Positions 35,084 through 43,805 of a stretch of DNA of 64,000 bases are shown here, piece after piece (the first letter of the stretch is position 1; every line of letters begins with the position of its first letter). Below the pieces are notes generated by a model. It saw nothing but the letters and a program-made list of their open reading frames with translations, did not search any database and had not been told where the DNA came from. Source of the stretch: Eubacteriales bacterium (GTDB lineage Bacteria > Bacillota > Clostridia > Lachnospirales > Lachnospiraceae); contig JAUNGB010000006.1 of NCBI GenBank assembly GCA_030524715.1, positions 1 to 64,000 on the forward strand, written 5' to 3'. The position numbers and the translations under genes were made by a program.

Positions 35084-35120
35084 GTTTCACATACCTGATA
35101 TTAAGTTTCACATACCCGAT
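35084..35120 (-). promoter_or_regulatory. Two 16-bp direct repeats, candidate YesN-type operator
   Basis: GTTTCACATACCTGAT (35084-35099) and GTTTCACATACCCGAT (35105-35120) differ at one base and are offset by 21 bp, two helical turns. That geometry suits a dimeric AraC-type DNA-binding domain. They lie 53-89 bases upstream of the binding-protein start. Confidence 0.55.
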
Positions 35121-35139
35121 CAATTATTGATCCGGAAAA

Positions 35140-36114
35140 TTATTTTATCCCTTTTTTCTCCTTCAGGATATCGATCAATACTGCCACGATCAGCACGATA
35201 CCGGTAATGATCTGCTGCCAGTTTGCCTGAAGCCCGATATAGGGAAGACCGGTCTTCAAAAGCATGATGACATAAATACCTACAAAAGTCCCCAGCAGGG
35301 AACCATACCCGCCGGATGCGGCAACGCCGCCTACAAATACGCCGCCGATGGCATCCATCTCAAGTCCTGCGCCGGTACCGGGCTGTACAGTAGGAGTAAC
35401 CGCTGCATATGCTGTAGCAGCAAGGCCTACAAACAGACCGCAGACAACGTAAACCATAACATGATAAAATTTTACGTTGATTCCGGAAAGGGCTGCCGCT
35501 TCTTTATTGGAACCGATAGCGATGGTATAACGCCCGAATTTTGTGTGATTCAGAACGAATTCCATCAGAAGAACCAGAAGGATCATCCACAGGAAACCTA
35601 TAGGATAACGGTCAGCGCTTCTTCCTGTACCAATCGTGAGCTTATAAATCGAATGGAACCATCCGCCCTCCTGGGTAAGTCCCGGCCACGGGGTCGCACT
35701 GTAAAGAGAGCCGATACCACGGGTAATCATACAGGTACAAAGAGTAGCCAAAAACGGCGGAAGATTCATAATACCGATCAGGACGCCGTTTACAGCACCG
35801 ATGGCAACGCCCAGCAGCACGCACACCAGCATGGCAATGATAACAGGGCAGTTGTTGTTTCTGATCAGGGTTCCGCCGATCAGCGCGTAACAAACCATTC
35901 CTGTTCCGATCGACAGGTCTACGCCGCCTGTAATCAGCGGGAAGGTAACACCGATTGCCATCAGAAGGTCATAGTAGGAAAAATCCAGAAGGCTCAGCAG
36001 GGTATTGTACTGCCGAAACTCCTTGCTCATGATTGAAAATACTGCTGTCAATGCAATAACAACCAGCAAAACAATAAATCTCTGATCACTTAAAATACTT
36101 TTTTTCTTAGTCAT
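35140..36114 (-). CDS. Ribose-type ABC transporter permease (second of two)
   Basis: Membrane permease of the RbsC/BPD_transp_2 family, 324 residues with about ten hydrophobic segments. Family marks include GVTFPLITGGVDLSIG near residue 53, NGVLIGIMNLPPFLATL near 109, the GSNKEAAALSGIN EAA-like loop, and GGVFVGGVAASGG. It lies 11 bases after the ATPase gene. With the permease at 37658 it probably forms a heterodimeric channel. Confidence 0.93.
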   Translation of the reverse strand: MTKKKSILSDQRFIVLLVVIALTAVFSIMSKEFRQYNTLLSLLDFSYYDLLMAIGVTFPLITGGVDLSIGTGMVCYALIGGTLIRNNNCPVIIAMLVCVLLGVAIGAVNGVLIGIMNLPPFLATLCTCMITRGIGSLYSATPWPGLTQEGGWFHSIYKLTIGTGRSADRYPIGFLWMILLVLLMEFVLNHTKFGRYTIAIGSNKEAAALSGINVKFYHVMVYVVCGLFVGLAATAYAAVTPTVQPGTGAGLEMDAIGGVFVGGVAASGGYGSLLGTFVGIYVIMLLKTGLPYIGLQANWQQIITGIVLIVAVLIDILKEKKGIK

Positions 36115-36125
36115 GACTGTCCTCC

Positions 36126-37637
36126 TTAATCGATATTCCGTGTAGCCTTGTTCATGATGTTTTCCTGGGTCGCTTCGGAAATATCAATATTTCCTGTAAC
36201 CTTCCCCTCGCACATAATGATAATGCGGTCACTCATACGGAGAACCTCTGTCATTTCAGAAGAGATCATGATGATCGATTTACCCTCGGCTGCCAGTTTG
36301 TTCATTAATTTATAAATCTCGTTCTTGGCGCCGACATCGATACCTCTGGTAGGCTCATCGAAGATCAGGATATCACTGTCTCTGGTAAGCCACTTGGCAA
36401 TAACGACTTTCTGCTGGTTACCGCCGGAAAGATTTACAACAAGCTGATCTGCGGTAGGCGTCTTGGTTGCAAGTTCCTTGATATATCTCTCAGTTACCTC
36501 TTTTTCTTTGGCTGAGTTGATCAGCAGGCCGCTGGTATACTGTTCCATCGTTGCCAGAGTCGTGTTTTCAATACAGGACTTCTGTACAACACATCCGTAT
36601 CTTCTTCTGTCCTCTGACAGGTAACCGATGCCATATTTAACCGCATCCTGCGGGCTGTTGATGGTCACCTCGTGAAGCTGGCCGTCTTTTCCCATAACAG
36701 AAATCTTTCCGCTCTGCTTTGGATCCGCACCAAACAGCGCTCTGGCTGTCTCTGTACGTCCGGCACCCATCAGTCCGGAGAAGCCAAGAATCTCGCCCTT
36801 GCGAAGCTCAAAGCTGACATTCTGAACCATCTTGCCTGCATTAAGATTCTCTACCTTAAGAACTACAGGGGCATCCGGTGCAACCATACTGTGCTGCTTC
36901 GGATCCTCGTAAATGACACGGCCAACCATCATGTTGATGATATCTTCCTTGGTACTCTCTGCTGTTACCAGAGTTCCTACATAACCGCCGTCTCGCATGA
37001 CTGTTACACGGTCTGTGATAACCTTGATCTCATCCATACGATGTGAAATATAAACGATTCCCAGACCCTTTTCACGAAGGTCACGGATGATCACAAATAA
37101 ATCCGCGATCTCTTTCTCTGTCAGAGCTGCTGAAGGCTCATCGAAGATAATAACCTCCGCCTTATGGGAAATCGCTTTTGCAATCTCACACATCTGCTGT
37201 TTACCAACCGTAAGATTGTGCATCTTCTCTCTCGGATCGATTTCAATATTCAATTCCCGGAAAAGCTTCCTGGAATCTTCGATCATTTTTTTATCATCAA
37301 TGCGGAAACCTTTCTTAGGCTCACGTCCGATGAAAATATTCTGAGCGACTGTAAGATCACCCACCATGTTTAATTCCTGATGTACGATTACAACACCTGC
37401 ATCCTGTGCCTCTCTTGTGTTGTGGAATTCCACCTCTTTCCCTTTGTAGGTGATCGAACCGGAATCCTTCTGGTAAATACCGGTAAGAACCTTCATCAGT
37501 GTGGACTTTCCGGCACCGTTTTCTCCCATAAGAGCATGTACTTCACCGCGTTTCACCTCGAAATTAACGTGATCCAAAGCATGAACTCCAGGAAAGGACT
37601 TATCAATGCCTTCCATAGTCAGAATAACTTCACCCAT
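36126..37637 (-). CDS. Sugar ABC transporter ATPase, two nucleotide-binding domains
   Basis: RbsA/MglA-type ATPase of 503 residues with tandem NBDs. N-terminal NBD: Walker A GENGAGKST near residue 38, signature LTVGKQQMCEIAKA, Walker B VIIFDEPSAAL. C-terminal NBD: GFSGLMGAGRTE as degenerate Walker A, LSGGNQQKVVIAKWL, ILIFDEPTRGID. It lies between two permease genes (gaps 20 and 11 bases). Confidence 0.95.
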   Translation of the reverse strand: MGEVILTMEGIDKSFPGVHALDHVNFEVKRGEVHALMGENGAGKSTLMKVLTGIYQKDSGSITYKGKEVEFHNTREAQDAGVVIVHQELNMVGDLTVAQNIFIGREPKKGFRIDDKKMIEDSRKLFRELNIEIDPREKMHNLTVGKQQMCEIAKAISHKAEVIIFDEPSAALTEKEIADLFVIIRDLREKGLGIVYISHRMDEIKVITDRVTVMRDGGYVGTLVTAESTKEDIINMMVGRVIYEDPKQHSMVAPDAPVVLKVENLNAGKMVQNVSFELRKGEILGFSGLMGAGRTETARALFGADPKQSGKISVMGKDGQLHEVTINSPQDAVKYGIGYLSEDRRRYGCVVQKSCIENTTLATMEQYTSGLLINSAKEKEVTERYIKELATKTPTADQLVVNLSGGNQQKVVIAKWLTRDSDILIFDEPTRGIDVGAKNEIYKLMNKLAAEGKSIIMISSEMTEVLRMSDRIIIMCEGKVTGNIDISEATQENIMNKATRNID

Positions 37638-37657
37638 TGCTGCATCCTCCCTTCACA

Positions 37658-38635
37658 TTAATTCTTTCTGCGTCTTGCAGAAACATCGGCATAAACTGCT
37701 ACGATTACGATGATACCGGTAATGATCATCTGCTGGCCCTTGCCAAGGCCGAAAGCCATGATTCCCTGCTGCAAAAGAGAAATGATGCACACGCCGATCA
37801 CTGTACCGCCGATGGAAGCAAGTCCGCCGACCATGGAAGTACCGCCCATAACGCAGCCTGCAATAGCCTCGTTGTTGTACTGGTCGCCATATCCAGGCTG
37901 AACCGTTGTATAGGTAGCTACGAAAAACAGAGCAGCGATTCCTGCCATCATCCCGCAGATGATATAGGCAAGCATACGCCATTTCTTTGTGTTAACGCCG
38001 GAAAGACGAACCGCCTCGCTGTTGGAACCAAGGCAAAGGATATATCTGCCCGGTTTTGTGCGGTAAAGGACAATGCCGCAGATTAAGGCAACAGCCAGGA
38101 AGATCACAAGGCCTACCGGGAAACCGTTATAGGAAACAATATTTCTGAACCATCCGTTCTCCGGATCACTGGCTAACGGCCAGCTTACGGACTGTGTCTT
38201 GGTGAATACGGAAGCAAGGCCTTTTGCAATGTTCATAGATGCCATGGACACGATAAACGGCGGCACGGACATATAAGATACCAGCCATCCGTTGAAAACT
38301 CCGAAGCAAACGCCTACGAGAACACAGATGATCATAGCCAGCGCGCACGGAACGCCATAGCTTGTCATGCAGTAGCCGGAGATCAGCGCACAGCAGAACA
38401 TTACCGGCCCGATAGAGAAATCGATGCCTCCCGTAGCGATTACAAAAGTAACGCCTAATGACAAAAAGCCCAGGAAATATACGTAGTTCAGAGTGGACCG
38501 AATACTGTCCACCACCGGGAATTTACTTCCCAGAGCAGCTCTGAAGACTATGAACATCACAATCAGAATCCCCACCAGCAGGATCCTGTTCAGTCCGAGC
38601 TTTTTCATGATTGGATTTTGTTTCAGCTTTTCCAA
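37658..38635 (-). CDS. Ribose-type ABC transporter permease (first of two)
   Basis: BPD_transp_2 family permease, 325 residues, clearly different in sequence from the permease at 35140 (for example GVTFVIATGGIDFSIG versus GVTFPLITGGVDLSIG). The EAA-like loop is GSNSEAVRLSGVN. It starts with TTG; GGGAGGG lies seven bases ahead. First gene of the transporter set; a 44-bp palindrome separates it from the sensor genes. Confidence 0.93.
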   Translation of the reverse strand: MEKLKQNPIMKKLGLNRILLVGILIVMFIVFRAALGSKFPVVDSIRSTLNYVYFLGFLSLGVTFVIATGGIDFSIGPVMFCCALISGYCMTSYGVPCALAMIICVLVGVCFGVFNGWLVSYMSVPPFIVSMASMNIAKGLASVFTKTQSVSWPLASDPENGWFRNIVSYNGFPVGLVIFLAVALICGIVLYRTKPGRYILCLGSNSEAVRLSGVNTKKWRMLAYIICGMMAGIAALFFVATYTTVQPGYGDQYNNEAIAGCVMGGTSMVGGLASIGGTVIGVCIISLLQQGIMAFGLGKGQQMIITGIIVIVAVYADVSARRRKN

Positions 38636-38727
38636 TTTTTTCCCTCCCTATATTTTTTTCGTTTCAGTGTTTTTCTACCCCTAATAATAGCCTGAAATTC
38701 TTCTGATGAAAATGGAAAATCTTCTAA

Positions 38728-38771
38728 AAAAAGGTTAAAAATTTACGGTACCGTAAATTTTTAACCTTTTT
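38728..38771. terminator. Perfect 44-bp palindrome between sensor and transporter genes
   Basis: The sequence is its own reverse complement over 44 bp, centred on GGTACC at 38747-38752, with AAAAAGGTTAAAAATTTAC on the left and its complement on the right. In RNA it would be a 20-bp stem ending in a T-run on both strands, so a bidirectional terminator is the simplest reading; an operator is also possible. A half-copy of the family E element (TAGAGTGTGTTTGAA, 38771-38785) abuts it. Confidence 0.65.
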
Positions 38772-38875
38772 AGAGTGTGTTTGAAAATTGCTTTCTGCAG
38801 GATGTATTCCACAATTTGAGGATATCTGGTTCAAATAAGAAAAGCGCAGCGGGCGCTGCCCGCCTGGCGGCTCTG

Positions 38876-39880
38876 TTATTGCTCTGTTTCCGTCTGACTG
38901 ACGTTATTGAACGGAAACAGAAGCTTCTCTATTTCGCTGGTATACATATTTTCAGGGGTTACCAGTTCAGAGCCGGAATCAATATCTTTTTCCACATCTT
39001 CGCCATTGAGCATCCGGACTGTTTCCCGCACGCCCACATAGCCCATCTTGAACGCCTTCTGTACCACGAAGCCCCGGAAAATCCCTTGCTCCATCAACTG
39101 CACCGCCTCCTGGGAGCTGTCTATTCCCACTACTTTGATACGGTCCTGGGCATTGGCGTCCTTCACGGCTCTCGCGGCCCCTACGGAGGAATATTCGTTC
39201 AGCCCGGCGATCATTTCCAGATCCGGATATTTCTCCATCAGTTCTTCCGTCAGGGCATATGCCTTGTCAAAAATGGAATCGCAATATACCACCTCCACGA
39301 TATTCTCTGCTTTGGCTCCAAGTCCTTCCCGGAAGCCCCGCTCTCTTTCAACCGCTGTGGATACCCCCTGCACATGGCATACCACCGCGATTTTTGAATC
39401 GTCCTCCAGAAAGCCGGAGGCATATTCTCCCAGCTTTCTCCCGGCCTCCAGATTGTCTGTGGCAACTGTCAGATCCTGAATATCCTCTTCTATATAAGAA
39501 TCAACAAATGTGATCCTGATCCCCTTTTTCTTTGCCGTCTCCAAAAGCTCTGTGGAAGCGGTAAAGCTGGAAGGCGAGATCAGGATCGCATCAGGCTGTT
39601 TCTCAATTGCCTCAGCCAGAAGCTCGTTCTGACGTTCCACGTCCTGCTCTCTGTCAGGAGCCAGGACCTCCAGAGAGGCGTGGTACTCCTTTGCGGCCAT
39701 CCTTGCCCCTGAGATCAGGGAGGTCCAGAAATCATTGGTTCCGTCAGCAGTCTTCGGGATATAGATCAGGGAGTACATCTGGTTTTCTTTTTTCTGTTTC
39801 CAAAGCCAGAAGCCCGCGATCCCCGCTGCAGCGATGCACACTGCCAGAAGGATATATACCCATTTTTTAATTTTTTTCAT
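38876..39880 (-). CDS. Membrane-anchored sugar-binding sensor protein
   Basis: Periplasmic-binding-protein fold (peripla_BP_4, LacI/RbsB type) of 334 residues. The start is set at 39880 (MKKIKKWVY) with AGGAGG upstream; an earlier in-frame start would lie deep in the kinase gene. Residues 7-27 form an uncleaved-looking anchor with no lipobox. The domain includes SLIYIPKTADGTNDFW, ISPSSFTASTE and VVGIDSSQEA. It overlaps the kinase gene by 14 bases, so it belongs with the kinase and regulator. It resembles the binding-protein component of XylFII-LytS-YesN type sensing systems. Confidence 0.88.
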   Translation of the reverse strand: MKKIKKWVYILLAVCIAAAGIAGFWLWKQKKENQMYSLIYIPKTADGTNDFWTSLISGARMAAKEYHASLEVLAPDREQDVERQNELLAEAIEKQPDAILISPSSFTASTELLETAKKKGIRITFVDSYIEEDIQDLTVATDNLEAGRKLGEYASGFLEDDSKIAVVCHVQGVSTAVERERGFREGLGAKAENIVEVVYCDSIFDKAYALTEELMEKYPDLEMIAGLNEYSSVGAARAVKDANAQDRIKVVGIDSSQEAVQLMEQGIFRGFVVQKAFKMGYVGVRETVRMLNGEDVEKDIDSGSELVTPENMYTSEIEKLLFPFNNVSQTETEQ

Positions 39881-41666
39881 GGCCGTCCTCCTGTGACTTT
39901 GGAATGGTAATGGTTGCTTTTGTGCCTGTACCCTGTTTACTTTTGTAGGTAATGCCGTAGCTGTTCCCATAATAAAGCTGCAGCCGCTTCTGCACATTGT
40001 AAACGCCCACGCCGTTGGATTGATAATTTACTTTATGCCGTTCAAAAATATGCTCAAGCGTCTCTTCATCCATGCCCACGCCGTTATCCTTCACCTCAAG
40101 GATGACGTTTTCCCCGTCCTCATATCCGTTTACCAGCAACAGGCCTTTGCTCTCCTTATATTTCAGCCCGTGATAGATCGCATTCTCTATAAGAGGCTGG
40201 AGCACCAGCTTGATGATCTTTATCCCGGTAATGGACGGCTCCACGTCGATCTGAAATTCCAGCTTGTCTTTGTAGCGCATTTTCTGGATGGTAAGATAGC
40301 TTCTGGCATATTCCACCTCCTGCCCGATGGGCACCAGTTCATCCTCATTGCTGATGCTCTGGCGCAGAAGCCTTGCAAGGGACGCCGTCATAAGGACGAC
40401 CTCCTCATGCTTTTTCCCCTCTGCCATCCATATGATAGAATCCAGGGTATTATAAAGGAAATGTGGGTTGATCTGGGACTGCAGGGCTTTCAGCTCGCTC
40501 TTGCGCTTTTCCTCCTGCTCATGCACATTCTGCTCCATCAGTTCTTCAATACGGTGGGTCATGACATTAAAGGATTTTGTCAGGCTTCCGATTTCATTTT
40601 CTGAGGGAACCTCCACATCCGCAGTCTCAAAATCTCCCTCCTGTACCTTTGCCATGGAATCCCTCAGCTTTTGGAGCGGCGAAGTGATCATTCGTGTAAT
40701 GATACTGGAAATCCACAGTGCCACCACCACAAGGGCCACCGCTGTCAGCACATAAATACTCTGTGCTTTCCGCGTATTCTTCAGCAATTCTCCCACATTC
40801 ATACAGGCCGCCACTGTCCAGCCGGTCTTTTCCGAACGTGAAAGGGTATAAATCTTCCCCTGGTCGCCATTATCCGTGATCACCGTATCAGACTCTGCGT
40901 TCATGACCATATCTATGTTTTCGGTCTGCAGTTCGTTGTAAAGCTGCTGCTGCTGAGGATGGTACACAATGTTGCCTTCCTCATCCAGGATAAAAACATA
41001 GCCCTTTTCCCCAATGCTGTTCTGGTCGCAAAGGCTGCTGATGGCGCTGTAGTTCAGATCGATAAAAAAAACGCCGTCGGAATCGCCGCTTCCGGTCCTG
41101 TTGCGGATATCCCGGCTTAAGGTGATCACCCACGGGCGTTCTCCCTTTACCACATGCTGCACATGGGAAGAGCTCAGCGCGGAGCTGTCTCTGGATTCCA
41201 TTGCCTCCCGGTACCATTCCTGGCCTGCGATATCCAGATCAGGATTTACCTCCTGCTCCCCTTCGTTGATCAGGGCTCTTCCGTCGATCCGCAGGATTCC
41301 CAGGTTACGGATATCCTCACGGCCCTTCAGGATGGTGGAAAACTGTGTCAGAAGCCTTTTCCTGGCGTCTCCGGTATTTTCCTCCGTCTCATAAAGATAA
41401 TACTGTACATCATCTCCGGTGGCTATCAGGGAGGATATATTATCCATGTAATCAATATAAGAATCAATATTCTGATTCATCTGACGGACGATGGCCCTGG
41501 TGTATTCCACTGAATTTTCATAGATGGACGACCTGGTATAATTCAGAGAAACCACCGTTACGATGGCCACAGCGCTTAACACAAGGATGGATACCACCGT
41601 AAAAATGGCGCTCTGGATACTCTTAAAGCGCCCCAGCAGCCGTCCGCTGAAACCTTCTTTTTTCAT
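39867..41666 (-). CDS. YesM-like sensor histidine kinase
   Basis: Membrane kinase of 599 residues. Two membrane helices (about 17-39 and 293-316) bracket a 250-residue extracellular sensor domain of Cache type, followed by HAMP (about 317-370), the His_kinase box SQINPHFLYNTLDSIIWM (phosphorylated His near 405) and an HATPase domain with NAIYHG and DNGVGMDEE. The ATG overlaps the regulator's TGA (ATGA), showing coupling. It should relay the signal from the binding-protein sensor to the YesN-like regulator. Confidence 0.94.
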   Translation of the reverse strand: MKKEGFSGRLLGRFKSIQSAIFTVVSILVLSAVAIVTVVSLNYTRSSIYENSVEYTRAIVRQMNQNIDSYIDYMDNISSLIATGDDVQYYLYETEENTGDARKRLLTQFSTILKGREDIRNLGILRIDGRALINEGEQEVNPDLDIAGQEWYREAMESRDSSALSSSHVQHVVKGERPWVITLSRDIRNRTGSGDSDGVFFIDLNYSAISSLCDQNSIGEKGYVFILDEEGNIVYHPQQQQLYNELQTENIDMVMNAESDTVITDNGDQGKIYTLSRSEKTGWTVAACMNVGELLKNTRKAQSIYVLTAVALVVVALWISSIITRMITSPLQKLRDSMAKVQEGDFETADVEVPSENEIGSLTKSFNVMTHRIEELMEQNVHEQEEKRKSELKALQSQINPHFLYNTLDSIIWMAEGKKHEEVVLMTASLARLLRQSISNEDELVPIGQEVEYARSYLTIQKMRYKDKLEFQIDVEPSITGIKIIKLVLQPLIENAIYHGLKYKESKGLLLVNGYEDGENVILEVKDNGVGMDEETLEHIFERHKVNYQSNGVGVYNVQKRLQLYYGNSYGITYKSKQGTGTKATITIPKSQEDGHEKN

Positions 41667-43285
41667 TTGCGATACTCCCTGGCATATTCAGTAGGGGTTT
41701 TTCCTGTTATTTTCTTAAATGAGATCCCAAAATAATGAGGATCGGAAAAACCGACCTTTTCCGCGATCTCATAGTTCTTCAGAGTGGTGTTTTCCAAAAG
41801 CTCCTTTGCTTTCTGCATTCTTGTACTTATCAGGGCATCCATAAAGGTTCCCCCGGTCACTTCCTTAAATATCGTGCTGAAGTGGCTGGTGCTGATGCTT
41901 AAGTAGGAGCAGATGCTGTTCAGGCTCAGATCCGGATCCATATAATTGTTTCGGATATAATCCAGAGCCAGATACGCCTGTCTCTGCCCGTTGGAGCTGT
42001 TAAGGTTCAAAAGCTCATCGAATACCTGTTCTGCATATTCCTTTACAATACCGATGGCCTGCTGAAAGCTTTTCTGTTCTGTCACACGCTGGGTAAACGT
42101 CTCCCTCTGGTTTCTCAGCTTTTCCTCGTCTCCCTCTACCCGCCCGTAGACATTGCTGACAGCACGGATCACCTGCTGCAGGTAAACGCAGGCGCGGCTT
42201 TTGTCCACCAGGGCGCCTTTGATGGCTTCCTCGATCTTGGACAGGGCAAGCTCCATACTTTCTTTTTTGCCCATGCGCACAGCCTCCGTTAATTCGTCTG
42301 TCAGTTCATATATGGGAACCGCCCCGTTCACCTGCTGCTCCGCCATGTCAAGAAGCAGGTTACCTCCCAAAAGGTAACGGTACTGGATGGCTTTCCGGGC
42401 AAGATCATGGGAAAGAATCAATTCCTCAGGAGAATTTACCCAATCTCCGATCCCCATGGAAACCTCGATCCCGATAACCTCCTTTACATTTTGCTGGATC
42501 TCCCTGCAGACGCTTTTGATCCTGTGGGAAAAATCCCTGGTCTTGGCCCCCTGAAAGAGGATGCAGACGCTGTTGTTCCCCTCCTGATAGGCGATCCCCA
42601 TATTTTCACGGGTAACGATCTCATCGCTGATATTGAAAAGCACAAATGCCATCAGGGCGCTTTCCTGACGTTTTTCCACGTCAAGCTGGTACATATCGGA
42701 ATAAATATCCATATCGAAGACAGCGACGCGGAAATGGGAGTGGCTGCCTATCTCTATCCCCATGCCTTTGAGCTGTTCTATGCTCTCCCCTACATCCCGG
42801 GAACAGGTAACAAAAGCTTCGATGGCCTTGGAGCGTATCATCTGGGCGTTTTTGCGGTAATTTTCCGAGGCACGTGTAAGGCTTTCCATTTTTTTCTTTT
42901 CTTTTTGGCGCTGGTCAACCTTCTCTTTCATTTTTTCGATCACTGCGGTCAGCTCCATGGCAGTGACCGGCTTGAGCATATATTCGCTGACATTGTATTG
43001 GATGGCCTTTTTTGCATATTCAAATTCCCCGAAGCCGCTGAAAATAACGATCACGATATCCGGGTAGTTATCATGGAGGAAATGGCTTAATTCCATGCCG
43101 TCCATATACGGCATACAAATATCTGTAAGTACAATATCCACCGGGTGCTGCTTCACAAACTCCGCAGCCTCCTGTCCGTTCTGACAGTCGCCCGACAGCT
43201 CACAGCCCAAGCCCTCCCAGTCTATGTTTTCTCTAATAGCGTCGCGTACTAAAATCTCATCATCTACAAGTAATATCCTGTACAT
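41663..43285 (-). CDS. YesN-like response regulator with AraC DNA-binding domain
   Basis: Receiver domain (1-125) with acidic pocket DDE, phospho-acceptor Asp55 in VLTDICMPYMDG and the LKPV lysine; a long central region (about 150-420); and a C-terminal pair of AraC helix-turn-helix motifs (SLNSICSYLSISTSHFSTIF and YEIAEKVGFSDPHYFG). I set the start at ATG 43285 (MYRILLVDDE, the usual N-terminus), although GGGGGA is 13 bases upstream; a GTG at 43327 has no ribosome-binding site. Length 540. First gene of the sensor operon; likely activates the adjacent transporter. Confidence 0.93.
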   Translation of the reverse strand: MYRILLVDDEILVRDAIRENIDWEGLGCELSGDCQNGQEAAEFVKQHPVDIVLTDICMPYMDGMELSHFLHDNYPDIVIVIFSGFGEFEYAKKAIQYNVSEYMLKPVTAMELTAVIEKMKEKVDQRQKEKKKMESLTRASENYRKNAQMIRSKAIEAFVTCSRDVGESIEQLKGMGIEIGSHSHFRVAVFDMDIYSDMYQLDVEKRQESALMAFVLFNISDEIVTRENMGIAYQEGNNSVCILFQGAKTRDFSHRIKSVCREIQQNVKEVIGIEVSMGIGDWVNSPEELILSHDLARKAIQYRYLLGGNLLLDMAEQQVNGAVPIYELTDELTEAVRMGKKESMELALSKIEEAIKGALVDKSRACVYLQQVIRAVSNVYGRVEGDEEKLRNQRETFTQRVTEQKSFQQAIGIVKEYAEQVFDELLNLNSSNGQRQAYLALDYIRNNYMDPDLSLNSICSYLSISTSHFSTIFKEVTGGTFMDALISTRMQKAKELLENTTLKNYEIAEKVGFSDPHYFGISFKKITGKTPTEYAREYRK

Positions 43286-43477
43286 ATAATCAGTAAAGTC
43301 CCCCTGGTCGATTTGTTTTTCTTTCACATCTGTCTCACATATGATATTCTGTGAGCAGATTCTGTTTGCATCCGCAGCCGGTGTTCCAGACTGTTATGTT
43401 GTTACTATAGTACCATGTTTTGATATAATTTACAACAAACTGGTTTGCGGCAAAATCCCGGAACTGGTTCCTGGGTT

Positions 43478-43702
43478 ATTGTTCACAGGTTATCATTCTA
43501 CCTGCCTCTCTTTATATACTGCATAGCAATCAACTATCAGCGCAGGAATCAGAAAGGATCTGCCGTACGGACAATATTTCTGCTCGAAAGAGCCAGAAAA
43601 TTATCCTGTACTTCAGCAGATACCTTTAAAGCCTGCGTACATATTGGGATCATGTGCAGGTATATAAAAAGGCAGGTTGAAGTGTAACCTGTGAACAGTA
43701 AT
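43478..43702. repeat. 225-bp segment bounded by imperfect inverted repeats (MITE-like)
   Basis: The left arm 43478-43507 (TTGTTCACAGGTTA .. ACCTGCCT) matches the reverse complement of the right arm 43670-43702 over 23 of 27 aligned bases after a small gap. The right arm ends in GTGAACAGTAAT, the family C block. No open frame of note lies inside. It occupies the gap between the regulator gene and the sugar operon terminator. Confidence 0.6.
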
Positions 43703-43736
43703 GTTTCCGGTTTCTGTACGGACAATATTTCTGCTC
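43565..43736. repeat. Pair of identical 21-bp direct repeats
   Basis: GTACGGACAATATTTCTGCT plus C occurs at 43565-43585 and again at 43716-43736, one copy inside and one just outside the inverted-repeat segment. Confidence 0.7.
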
Positions 43737-43750
43737 TTAACCAAAAATCA

Positions 43751-43777
43751 GTGCGGGATTTCTAAGAAATCCCGCAC
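43751..43777 (-). terminator. Terminator of the sugar/polyol operon
   Basis: A 12-bp perfect stem (GTGCGGGATTTC with GAAATCCCGCAC) has a 3-nt loop and is followed on the minus strand by TGATTTTTGG. It lies 29 bases after the aldo/keto reductase stop. Confidence 0.85.
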
Positions 43778-43805
43778 CGCATTCTGCTCATAAGAGCTAT
43801 TGAAT

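Noticed and set aside
33748..35130. 460-codon plus-strand Cys/Phe/Ser-rich frame
   Set aside because: It is the mirror of the binding-protein gene; the odd composition comes from the reverse complement of Ala/Glu/Asp codons.
43328..43805. Possible small RNA or riboswitch before the sensor operon
   Set aside because: The structure is explained by inverted and direct repeats; no known riboswitch core was recognised.
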